From: a virus
Length of the DNA stretch: 33,903 nucleotides
Virus record (IMG/VR): IMGVR_UViG_3300034272_000196
Location: 1-33,903 of that record
Strand: one strand, 5' to 3'
Part shown: one piece after another, positions 1 to 6,504 of the stretch
Layout of the letters: the number at the start of each line of letters is the position of its first letter
Position numbering within the stretch: position 1 is the stretch's first letter
Made by a program: the position numbers and the translations under genes
Notes under the pieces: model-generated
The model's input: only the letters and a program-made list of their open reading frames with translations
Database searches by the model: none
Told to the model about the DNA's origin: nothing

Positions 1-215
1 GGAGGGAGTGCGTAGATGCGAGGCATTTAGTTTATTACTTGTGCAACAAGAGACCTATGCAGATTTCATACATACAAAAGTACATGAAAGAAGCAGGCTA
101 CGAAATCAAGCATTCCTCAATCATCTACGGAATCTCCTCTGTTGAGCAGAGGATGGAGGAAGACAGGGACTACGTGACCATTGTCAAAGAGGTAGAGAGA
201 GCAGTATTTATTTAA
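1..215 (+). CDS. DnaA domain IV-like DNA-binding protein (3' end only)
   Basis: The window opens inside this gene. The frame starting at base 3 is open to a TAA at 213-215 and gives about 70 C-terminal residues. They match the pattern of DnaA domain IV: VDARHLVYYL, then an ISYIQKYM helix, then KHSSIIYGISSVEQ, where HSSII sits where DnaA has its DHTTVIH signature, followed by a charged helix. In DnaA this helix-turn-helix binds DnaA boxes. Here the likely role, by inference, is replication initiation, origin recognition or interference with host initiation. The AAA+ part of DnaA is not visible and may be absent, since phages often carry only the domain IV fold. A second protein of the same type lies at 8261-8806. 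Confidence is good for the fold, low for the role. Confidence 0.6.
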   Translation, partial: RECVDARHLVYYLCNKRPMQISYIQKYMKEAGYEIKHSSIIYGISSVEQRMEEDRDYVTIVKEVERAVFI

Positions 216-225
216 TCAATCATTC

Positions 226-241
226 GCAGACTTTAGTCTGC
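226..241 (+). other. Short perfect hairpin between genes
   Basis: GCAGAC, a TTTA loop and GTCTGC form a perfect 6-bp stem eleven bases after the preceding stop codon. It is followed by A-rich sequence rather than a U-run, so it is not a standard plus-strand terminator. It may be a processing or stability element in the leader of the gene at 263. Confidence 0.4.
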
Positions 242-262
242 AAAAAATTCAAATCAAATCAA

Positions 263-907
263 ATGGAAAAGAAGAAGACAGTCTTTGAAAGACTATCAGC
301 AATTAACGTGAACAATCACGTTGAGAAGAAAAAAGACTTGTCCTACCTATCATGGGCATGGGCATGGTCAGAAACTAAGCGTGAGTGTCCTGACGCTACC
401 TACAAAATCTTGGAGACGGACTATGATGAGACGCTCGGTTTCATGTGTCACACTACGGTGACCATTGAGGGCGAGACCTTGGAGATGTGGTTACCCGTTA
501 TGGACGGAGCCAACAAGTCAATGCTCAAGCGTTCTTATACCTACAGCACACGCTATGGCGATAAGACAGTTGAGTCAGCGACCACGTTCGACATCAACAA
601 GACCATCATGCGATGCTTGGTTAAAAACTTGGCGATGTTTGGCTTGGGAATCTATATCTATGCAGGCGAGGACTTGCCGGAGGGTGAGACCAACGCAACA
701 GCGAAGCCTGAGGCACCGAAGAAAGCAGATACTGATGATGGCTTGATGGAGTTAAAGAAAGGCACTGCTAATTGGGATGCAGTTGTTAAGTACGTAACAG
801 CCAACAAGGCATTGGGTATTGAGAAGATTGGCGGTCAGTTGGTACGTAAGTACAAGATAAGTCCGGCATTGAAGAAAGAGATTGGTAACCTAATAAACGC
901 AAAATAA
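263..907 (+). CDS. DUF1071-family single-strand annealing protein
   Basis: The 214-residue protein begins with the recognisable DUF1071 (PF06378) pattern: VFERLSAINVNNHVEKK (about residues 7-24), LSYLSWAWAW (26-35), a WLPVMD strand (76-81), TTFDINKTIMRCLVKNLAMFGLG (about 107-129) and YIYAGEDLPE (131-140). The family is found in phage recombination modules and is generally placed with Rad52/Erf-type annealing proteins, which coat and pair single-stranded DNA. Residues after about 140 form a Lys-rich linker and a helical tail. The leader TCAAATCAAATCAA runs straight into the ATG, with no Shine-Dalgarno. The stop overlaps the next start (TAATG), so it is probably translationally coupled to the nuclease that follows, giving a Red/RecET-like pair. 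Confidence 0.85.
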   Translation: MEKKKTVFERLSAINVNNHVEKKKDLSYLSWAWAWSETKRECPDATYKILETDYDETLGFMCHTTVTIEGETLEMWLPVMDGANKSMLKRSYTYSTRYGDKTVESATTFDINKTIMRCLVKNLAMFGLGIYIYAGEDLPEGETNATAKPEAPKKADTDDGLMELKKGTANWDAVVKYVTANKALGIEKIGGQLVRKYKISPALKKEIGNLINAK

Positions 908-1650
908 TGAAAGAAGAGTTAGAGATATTAACGCAATTGCGTGACGACAAGGAGTACTATGGTGGTGTAGGTAAGAACTACCTATCCAATTCAGACATAG
1001 GCGTGTTGCTCAGTAACCCTCAGGACTTCGGTAAGGAGAGAGAGGACAACAAAGCGTTTATGGATGGCAGATACTTCCATCAGTTAATCTTGGAGCCTGA
1101 GAAGGCTCAGGAGATGCCATCAGTTGACGTGAGTACACGCACAACAAAGGAGTACAAAGCATTCTGTGAAGCAAACAATCTGCCGTTCTGTATGCTTAAG
1201 AAGGAGCAGGACGAGATACAAGGTCTTGTGAGTATTATCAATGGGAACATTGCGTTCTACGATGAGATTTACAAGGCAGGGAATCTGTACGAGACTCCGG
1301 CAGTTGGTGAGATACAAGGCATGATGTGGAAGGGAAAGGCTGACATTGTTACGGACGAGATTGTGATTGACTTGAAGACCACGAGTGACATTCATAAGTT
1401 CAAGTACACTGCAAAGGCATACAACTACGACTCTCAGTGCTATATCTATCAGCAGTTGTTTGGTAAGCCATTGGTGTTCTACGTGATTGACAAGGGCACG
1501 GGTGTGCTTGGAATCTTTAGACCAACAGATGACTTTGTAAAGAGTGGCGAGTTAAAGGTAGGCAGAGCGATTGAGGTGTTTAATAAATACTTTGGTGCTA
1601 CGCCATCAGATGACATTGTCAACTATTACATTGACGAGTATCTATTATAA
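907..1650 (+). CDS. RecE-like PD-(D/E)XK exonuclease
   Basis: The 247-residue protein has the layout of phage RecE/DUF3799-type nucleases. LSNSDIGVLLSNPQDF (about 26-41) is the usual N-terminal helix, and GRYFHQLILEP (54-64) carries the conserved His. The catalytic core is GKADIV (143-148, Asp146) followed by VIDLKTT (153-159, Asp155 and Lys157), and a YDSQCYIYQQLFG helix (174-186) supplies the usual QxxxY element. Such enzymes resect double-stranded ends to leave a 3' strand for an annealing protein, and a DUF1071 annealing protein lies directly upstream with a one-base overlap. DUF3799 and RecE are close, and I cannot tell from sequence alone which family fits better. Confidence 0.82.
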   Translation: MKEELEILTQLRDDKEYYGGVGKNYLSNSDIGVLLSNPQDFGKEREDNKAFMDGRYFHQLILEPEKAQEMPSVDVSTRTTKEYKAFCEANNLPFCMLKKEQDEIQGLVSIINGNIAFYDEIYKAGNLYETPAVGEIQGMMWKGKADIVTDEIVIDLKTTSDIHKFKYTAKAYNYDSQCYIYQQLFGKPLVFYVIDKGTGVLGIFRPTDDFVKSGELKVGRAIEVFNKYFGATPSDDIVNYYIDEYLL

Positions 1651-1654
1651 AAAA

Positions 1655-1674
1655 TTGTGTCTGTAAAGACACAA
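1655..1674 (+). other. Perfect 8-bp hairpin after the exonuclease gene
   Basis: TTGTGTCT, loop GTAA, then AGACACAA form a perfect stem beginning five bases after the exonuclease stop. No U-run follows: ATGGTC leads directly into the tRNA-like element. It may be a processing signal separating the mRNA from the RNA element, or a weak terminator. The GTGTCT/AGACAC core recurs at 15725-15740 and 29885-29900. Confidence 0.5.
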
Positions 1675-1676
1675 AT

Positions 1677-1751
1677 GGTCAGGTGGCGTAGTTTTATCTC
1701 ATAGTTTGTCTACGTGGTGGCACTTCACAGGTTCGAATCCTGTCCTGACCA
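1677..1751 (+). tRNA. tRNA-like element (perfect acceptor and T arms, anticodon unreadable)
   Basis: A 7-bp acceptor stem (GGTCAGG 1677-1683 with CCTGACC 1744-1750) encloses a perfect T arm: ACAGG 1727-1731, loop TTCGAAT, CCTGT 1739-1743. A1751 is the discriminator position. The total length of 75 suits a class I tRNA, and position 8 is T. The central 43 bases do not fold normally. There is no GG in the D loop, and no placement gives both a paired anticodon stem and a U33-NNN-R37 loop. The only strong core helix I find is CGTAG 1687-1691 with CTACG 1710-1714. CCA is not encoded. It is either a degenerate tRNA or a tRNA mimic kept for its acceptor/T half. Confidence 0.45.
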
Positions 1752-1754
1752 CAC

Positions 1755-1807
1755 CCAATCATTAGTTTAGCCTCAGAGGTTGATGATTGGTATAAATAGA
1801 CTGAGGC
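1755..1807 (+). promoter_or_regulatory. Interleaved inverted repeats, candidate RNA pseudoknot leader
   Basis: Two inverted repeats interlock: CCAATCAT (1755-1762) with ATGATTGG (1783-1790), and GCCTCAG (1770-1776) with CTGAGGC (1801-1807). The 5' arm of the second lies in the loop of the first and its partner lies downstream, which is the arrangement of an H-type pseudoknot. The structure ends about 20 bases before the SSB-like start codon at 1829. A small competing hairpin, CCTCAGAGG (1771-1779), is also possible. The pairing is visible in the sequence. The regulatory role is inferred by analogy with the pseudoknot in the T4 gene 32 leader, which the SSB protein itself recognises. Confidence 0.45.
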
Positions 1808-1828
1808 AATACTTAACAATTAAACACA

Positions 1829-2104
1829 ATGGCACAAGACGAAAAAATCTTTGCAGACGGTTTCTCATTCAAGAGAAGCGAAAAAGCTCCCGACTTTGTA
1901 GTGGGTAGGCTATCAATGAAAGCAGATGATGCGGTAGCATTCATCAGGACGCACGAGAAAGGCGGTTGGGTAAACCTGAACATTAAGACTGCCCGAAGTG
2001 GCAACCACTATGTTGAGTTGGATACCTATGAGCCTAATCAAGGTGGTAACAAACCAAAGCCTGCCCCCGCACCCAATGAAGTGGATGATGATATTCCATT
2101 TTAA
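1829..2104 (+). CDS. Small SSB-like single-stranded DNA-binding protein
   Basis: The 91-residue protein has a short beta-rich body (FSFKRSEKAPDFVVGRLSM, then GGWVNLNIKTARSGNHYVELDTY), a Pro/Lys/Asn linker, and the C-terminal tip VDDDIPF. That acidic tip ending in Pro-Phe is the hallmark of bacterial SSB proteins, used to recruit partner enzymes. The body is shorter than the usual OB domain of about 110 residues, so this is a reduced or divergent SSB, or a protein mimicking the tip. It sits between the recombination pair and the primase-helicase, where a phage SSB is expected. A structured leader precedes it and a terminator follows. Confidence 0.6.
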   Translation: MAQDEKIFADGFSFKRSEKAPDFVVGRLSMKADDAVAFIRTHEKGGWVNLNIKTARSGNHYVELDTYEPNQGGNKPKPAPAPNEVDDDIPF

Positions 2105-2130
2105 TCCAATACCCATTTGAATAAAAATTG

Positions 2131-2155
2131 GGGGAGTATAGCTTCCCCTTTTTTT
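2131..2155 (+). terminator. Intrinsic terminator after the SSB-like gene
   Basis: GGGGA (2131-2135) and TCCCC (2144-2148) form a G-C rich stem around an eight-base loop, followed by a run of seven Ts (2149-2155). It lies 26 bases after the SSB-like stop and separates the recombination genes from the primase region. Confidence 0.75.
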
Positions 2156-2160
2156 ATCTC

Positions 2161-2327
2161 TAAAAAATGACAAGAATGTCAATAAATTTTTTCCTATACT
2201 ACTATATATATAATTCTACTATTCTTTATTATTTTAATTTATATTATAAAGAAAAAATCGACATTATCGACATTAAATTAATAATCAGATAGTTAACTAA
2301 AGAAAATCGACATAAAAACGACATAGT
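2161..2327 (+). other. AT-rich repeat region, candidate replication origin or operator
   Basis: This non-coding stretch is very AT-rich. Its left end has a TGACA-AGAA-TGTCA inverted repeat (2168-2181), then a TA-rich tract (about 2190-2255). After that come ATCGACATT twice in exact tandem (2257-2265 and 2266-2274), ATCGACAT again (2306-2313) and a one-base variant ACGACAT (2318-2324), four bases before the primase-helicase start. Iterons beside an easily melted tract, upstream of a replicative helicase gene, are typical of phage and plasmid origins. The same repeats could instead be a repressor operator for that gene. No -7 box TAnnTTTG is visible here. Confidence 0.45.
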
Positions 2328-4748
2328 ATGACACATAATGTGACGATATTCCAAAATATAAGGGAAACTGACACTCCGTTCTTCCGTGATGTACACGTAA
2401 TCCTTGATAGAATCAAGGATGGTGCCGGTGCAACAAAGGAATTGGTTAAGAAAATACGCTTGGAGAAGCGTAAGCCGGAGAGGCAGGAACTAAAGAAACA
2501 ATTGCCGGCAATATGTTTCAGCGGTACGTTCAACAAAAGAACAGATGTATCATTGCTTGAGCATTCAGGATTGATATGCTTAGACTTTGATGGATACCTG
2601 AAGCAAAAGGAATTATTGCAAGACAAAGAGAGCCTAAGCAAAAACAAGTACGTGTTTGCAGTGTTCATTTCACCATCCGGAAATGGCTTAAAAGTATTGG
2701 TTAAGATTCCGGCAGATGCAGAGAGCCATACATTGTACTTCAACAGCTTAGAAAAGTACTTCAACAGTCCTTATTTTGATAAGACGAGTAAGAACATCAG
2801 CCGAGTATGTTACGAGTCCTACGACCCCTTAATTTCGGTCAACGAGAACTCCTCTATTTGGGACGTGATTGAGGAGCCTGAGTACACCGAGGTGAGCAGG
2901 GCAAAAGACAAGGCTACTATACCAATCACAGATGAGAATAAGATTGTGGAGATACTTGTTAAGTGGTGGGAGAAGAAATACCCAATGAGCGAGGGACAGC
3001 GTAATCAGAACGCATATGTTCTTGCCATGGCGTTCAATGACTTCGGCATCAACAAGAGCCTTGCATCATACGTTCTTAATCAGTTTGCAACAGATGACTT
3101 TACACTCAGAGAGATTAGTACAACGATTGACTCAGCGTACAGACACACTGCAAACTTCGGGACTAAGTACTACGAGGACGAGGAACGCATCAATAGCATC
3201 AAGGCAAAGCTAAGACGTGGCGTATCAAAAAAAGAAATCCGCATCCAATTGCAAGACTCCAACTTGGATAGCGATACCATTGAGTCCGTTCTGAACAAGG
3301 TTGAGGAAGAGAATGCGATGCAGACCTTTTGGGACAGGAACGACAGAGGGGTCATTAAGATAGTGCATATCCACTTAAAGCAATTCTTGGAGGACAATGG
3401 GTTCTACAAGTACTGTCCGGAGGGTGGCAAGAACTACATATTTGTCAAGGTTACAAACAATTTGATTGACCATACATCAGAGAAGGAGATAAAAGACTTT
3501 GTGCTTACGCACTTGTTGGAGTTGGATGACATAGCGGTCTACAATTATTTTGCAGACAATACACGATTCTTCAAGGAGGAGTTTCTGTCATTGCTGTCAA
3601 CGATTGAGATTTACTTCATTGCAGATAGCAAAGATGCGTCTTACCTGTACTACAAGAACTGTGCGGTTAAAATCACAAAGGATGGCATTACTACTCTTGA
3701 CTACTTGGACTTGGGTGGATACGTTTGGAAAGACCACGTGATAGACAGAACCTTTAACCTGTGTGGTGTAACAGATGCGTGTGACTTCAAGAAATTTATT
3801 AGTAACATTAACGGAGGAGATATAGAGCGAGTAAAGACCATGGAGAGCACGATAGGGTTCCTTCTGCATGGATACAAGAACCTATCGTTCTGTCCGGCAG
3901 TGATTCTGAACGATGAGGTGATTAGCGATAATCCGGAGGGTGGTACCGGAAAGGGATTGATTATGAATGCACTAAGCAAGATGAAAAAGTTGGTGGTGAT
4001 TGATGGTAAGTCATTTGCATTCGAGCGTAGCTTCGCTTATCAGTTGGTGTCAGCGGACACGCAGATACTTTGCTTTGATGACGTAAAGAAACATTTTGAC
4101 TTTGAGCGTTTGTTCAGTGTCGTGACCGAAGGTCTGACACTTGAGAAAAAGAACAAGGACGCTATCAAGATTCCGTTCAGTCGGTCACCGAAGATTGCCA
4201 TTACTACAAACTATGCAATTAAAGGTACCGGCAATTCATTTGCAAGAAGAAAGTGGGAGTTGGAACTGCATCAGTATTACAACAAAGAATTTACTCCGCT
4301 TGACGAGTTTGGCAAGTTGATGTTTGGTGATTGGAACGATGACGATTGGTGTGAGTTTGACAACTACATGATAGGATGCCTGATGAACTACTTAAAGACG
4401 GGTCTTGTGAAGAGTAAGTTTGTGAACCTTAAGATTCGTCAGCTATCGGCAGAGAGTTGCCATGAGTTTATTGAATGGTGTGGATTGGTTGACAGCACAG
4501 ACAAGAGTGTAGCCTTACAAACGAACGTGAGACTTTACAAGAATGAGTTGTACTCCAACTTCATTGACGAGTATCCTGACTACGGACCGAGAGGAAGGAT
4601 GAGTGTTAGCCGGCATAAATTTTACAGATGGATTATTGCGTATGCTCTTTACAAGGAGGGTGTGATGCCGGAGGAAGACAGAGACCAAATAGGACGATGG
4701 ATAATCATCAGAAGCAAACCTGAGACATTTCAGGAGCAAATATTTTAA
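2328..4748 (+). CDS. Primase/SF3 helicase with BT4734-like N-terminus
   Basis: The 806-residue protein combines three parts. Residues about 20-190 resemble the BT4734/VirE N-terminal domain common in Bacteroidota elements (ICFSGTFNKR, LICLDFDGYL, FISPSGNGLKVLVKI), which is a primase-related fold. Residues about 200-300 are helical and resemble the linker seen in phage primases (SEGQRNQNAYVLAMAF). From about 480 lies a superfamily 3 helicase of the P4/DUF5906 kind: Walker A NPEGGTGKG near residue 535, Walker B ILCFDD near 582, and motif C PKIAITTNY near 623, with a winged-helix-like tail after that. It should prime and unwind DNA at the phage fork. The candidate origin lies directly upstream. 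Primase activity is inferred. Confidence 0.82.
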   Translation: MTHNVTIFQNIRETDTPFFRDVHVILDRIKDGAGATKELVKKIRLEKRKPERQELKKQLPAICFSGTFNKRTDVSLLEHSGLICLDFDGYLKQKELLQDKESLSKNKYVFAVFISPSGNGLKVLVKIPADAESHTLYFNSLEKYFNSPYFDKTSKNISRVCYESYDPLISVNENSSIWDVIEEPEYTEVSRAKDKATIPITDENKIVEILVKWWEKKYPMSEGQRNQNAYVLAMAFNDFGINKSLASYVLNQFATDDFTLREISTTIDSAYRHTANFGTKYYEDEERINSIKAKLRRGVSKKEIRIQLQDSNLDSDTIESVLNKVEEENAMQTFWDRNDRGVIKIVHIHLKQFLEDNGFYKYCPEGGKNYIFVKVTNNLIDHTSEKEIKDFVLTHLLELDDIAVYNYFADNTRFFKEEFLSLLSTIEIYFIADSKDASYLYYKNCAVKITKDGITTLDYLDLGGYVWKDHVIDRTFNLCGVTDACDFKKFISNINGGDIERVKTMESTIGFLLHGYKNLSFCPAVILNDEVISDNPEGGTGKGLIMNALSKMKKLVVIDGKSFAFERSFAYQLVSADTQILCFDDVKKHFDFERLFSVVTEGLTLEKKNKDAIKIPFSRSPKIAITTNYAIKGTGNSFARRKWELELHQYYNKEFTPLDEFGKLMFGDWNDDDWCEFDNYMIGCLMNYLKTGLVKSKFVNLKIRQLSAESCHEFIEWCGLVDSTDKSVALQTNVRLYKNELYSNFIDEYPDYGPRGRMSVSRHKFYRWIIAYALYKEGVMPEEDRDQIGRWIIIRSKPETFQEQIF

Positions 4749-4758
4749 TAGAAAAATT

Positions 4759-5598
4759 ATGAAAAACATACACGTATTACCAACAGATAAACCAAGTAGG
4801 TTACATTTAGGAAATTCAGGTTTAGTCTTATGTGATTTTAAATTTGGTAAAAATACAATTAATGGTCAAAACATCTACATCACTTCTGATGAAGAAATTA
4901 AAGAAGGAGTTGACCAATGGTATTTAGATAAAGTACTAAATGAACCTTATAATTCAGGAGGGGCGCAATATTCATCTAATCAAGATGTAATCATCCTAAC
5001 AACAGACCAAGACTTAATCAAAGATGGTGTACAATCTATTCATGATACATTCTTAGAATGGTTTGTAAAGAATTCAAGTTGTGAGTGGGTTGGGGTTGAA
5101 TTAAAAACAAAACAACTTGTCAGACCTTATGATGTTTACAATGAAACAGTTTCATATTACAAAATCATCATTCCAAAAGAAGAACCTAAACAAGTTTTAT
5201 GTGGTGAAGCAAATAAGTTTTACAGATGTATAACGTGTGATGCTCCTTGTGGAAGTGAAGGTCATTATATAGAAGTAACAGAAGAACAAAGCAATAATGA
5301 TATGAATAAAATATTATGGATTTCCAATAATCCTCAATGTAAACTAATAGAAAGTTGTTATAATTCTCTATCAAAAAAATGTATTTGTCCTAAAGAAGAA
5401 CCTAAACAAGTAACCGAGCAATTGAATATAGGTGCTGTTATAAGCAGTTTTAATACTAAATCTAAACGAATGGTTAAAGTCATTTCAGGTGATGATGTAT
5501 TTGAAGGCGAGGTAACAGCAATGAGTTGGGATATTGACCAATGGGCATTTATGGTTGATGGTGAATGGTATTGTCAGTCGGAAATAAATTGCTTATAA
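4759..5598 (+). CDS. Conserved phage protein of unknown function (MKNIHVLPTDKPSRL type)
   Basis: The 279-residue protein starts MKNIHVLPTDKPSRLHL, an opening I recognise from hypothetical proteins of Bacteroidota phages, but no function is known to me. It has two Cys-containing stretches (CITCDAPCG and CKLIESCYN...KCICP) and repeats the segment PKEEPKQV twice, each copy beside a Cys-rich patch, which suggests an internal duplication. The last 60 residues (VISSFNTKSKRMVKVISGDDVFEGEV) look like a small beta barrel. Base composition is clearly more AT-rich than in the primase upstream or the helicase downstream, which suggests separate acquisition. It starts ten bases after the primase stop. Confidence 0.6.
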   Translation: MKNIHVLPTDKPSRLHLGNSGLVLCDFKFGKNTINGQNIYITSDEEIKEGVDQWYLDKVLNEPYNSGGAQYSSNQDVIILTTDQDLIKDGVQSIHDTFLEWFVKNSSCEWVGVELKTKQLVRPYDVYNETVSYYKIIIPKEEPKQVLCGEANKFYRCITCDAPCGSEGHYIEVTEEQSNNDMNKILWISNNPQCKLIESCYNSLSKKCICPKEEPKQVTEQLNIGAVISSFNTKSKRMVKVISGDDVFEGEVTAMSWDIDQWAFMVDGEWYCQSEINCL

Positions 5599-5620
5599 CA
5601 CTCACTAACCAAACTTAAAA

Positions 5621-5815
5621 ATGAAAACAATAAAATTTATCTTATTTATCGAGTTCGTAGCACTATTCGTTTGTGGTGCTTGTCATTTAGTAGCATTTTT
5701 TACCAAAACGGGATTTCCAATATCAATGTATTGGATTATACCATCAATTGTATTAGTATGCTGCTTATTGGTAATTTTTATTATAGCACCTATGGGGAAG
5801 TGGTTTTTTTCTTAA
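5621..5815 (+). CDS. Small two-helix membrane protein
   Basis: The 64-residue product has two hydrophobic segments: about residues 5-27 (FILFIEFVALFVCGACHLVAFF) and about 38-58 (WIIPSIVLVCCLLVIFIIAP). A short FTKTGFPISMY turn joins them. The size and topology fit a holin or a small inner-membrane protein. However, it lies among replication genes with no lysin nearby, so I do not call it a holin. Its AT-rich composition matches the gene upstream, and its leader resembles the leader of the next gene. It could be part of an accessory insertion. Confidence 0.55.
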   Translation: MKTIKFILFIEFVALFVCGACHLVAFFTKTGFPISMYWIIPSIVLVCCLLVIFIIAPMGKWFFS

Positions 5816-5862
5816 ATTCCCTATAACTCCACACTACCCGAACTTAAAATTAAATAGAAATT

Positions 5863-6504
5863 ATGATACTAAATTCAAACATACCGAGTTTTAAAGCCAT
5901 GGTTAAAAAGGCTTACTTCACTAAGGATGAAAGAGACAAAGATGAATACTACAATGTTTATGTTTTCGGTATTCAGTCCTGTAGTGGAAAGATACTTACC
6001 TTCCATGTGATGACCGACTCAGGAATGCTAAGGAGCAGAGTGCCTATGTCAGAGATATATACCAAGATACCAACCAATGACATACCCTTTAACTACAAGC
6101 AACTATGGGATTGCTTCAGTGAGAATGTGTCTGTTGTTGAGTACGACTTCTTAGCTTTCCACAGATGTCAGGTTGTATTAAGAGATGGCACCAAGGTATG
6201 GGCGACCTACATACTGACAGTCGATTGGTATAACAATCCATACAGCGATGAGCCATCAGACTACAAGTGCGGTCATTTGTTAGAGTCAGATGAAGGATAC
6301 TTGCTATGTATGCCAAACAACAGGATATTTTGGAAAGACTCTAACTTCGTAACAAAACAATTGCCGGAAGATTTAAAGCAGTTTAAGGTAGACACTGAAC
6401 TGCATTCTGTAGAAAACCAATCCGATAGGTGGGTAGCAGAAGATACCAATTCATTTTATTATGACATAGTAGAAAGAAATGATACAAAGAACATTGGGAT
6501 ATAG
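5863..6504 (+). CDS. Hypothetical protein, unknown function
   Basis: I do not recognise this 213-residue protein. It looks soluble and mixed alpha/beta, with many aromatic residues: YYNVYVFGIQ, then ILTFHVMTDSGMLRSRVPMSEIY, then FLAFHRCQVVLRDGTKVWATYILTVDWYNN. There is no signal peptide or membrane segment. Composition is back to the less AT-rich type of the primase and helicase. Its last 26 bases overlap the start of the SNF2-type helicase in another frame, which indicates coupled translation and possibly a shared process. Confidence 0.6.
   Translation: MILNSNIPSFKAMVKKAYFTKDERDKDEYYNVYVFGIQSCSGKILTFHVMTDSGMLRSRVPMSEIYTKIPTNDIPFNYKQLWDCFSENVSVVEYDFLAFHRCQVVLRDGTKVWATYILTVDWYNNPYSDEPSDYKCGHLLESDEGYLLCMPNNRIFWKDSNFVTKQLPEDLKQFKVDTELHSVENQSDRWVAEDTNSFYYDIVERNDTKNIGI

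Noticed and set aside
1120-1395. Long minus-strand frames inside plus-strand genes and the reverse, for example 14274-14747
   Set aside because: They lie wholly within well-supported genes, have low-complexity or unlikely translations and no suitable leader.
1677-1751. Arg-ACG, amber-CTA or Ala-GGC reading of the tRNA-like element
   Set aside because: Each placement breaks the anticodon stem or puts a pyrimidine at position 37, or overlaps the T stem.
2161-2327. CRISPR-like repeats
   Set aside because: The repeats are only 8-9 bases with no regular spacers, which suits iterons or operators.
5621-5815. Two-helix membrane protein as the phage holin
   Set aside because: It lies in the replication block, is not near any lysin, and two hydrophobic helices alone are not specific.
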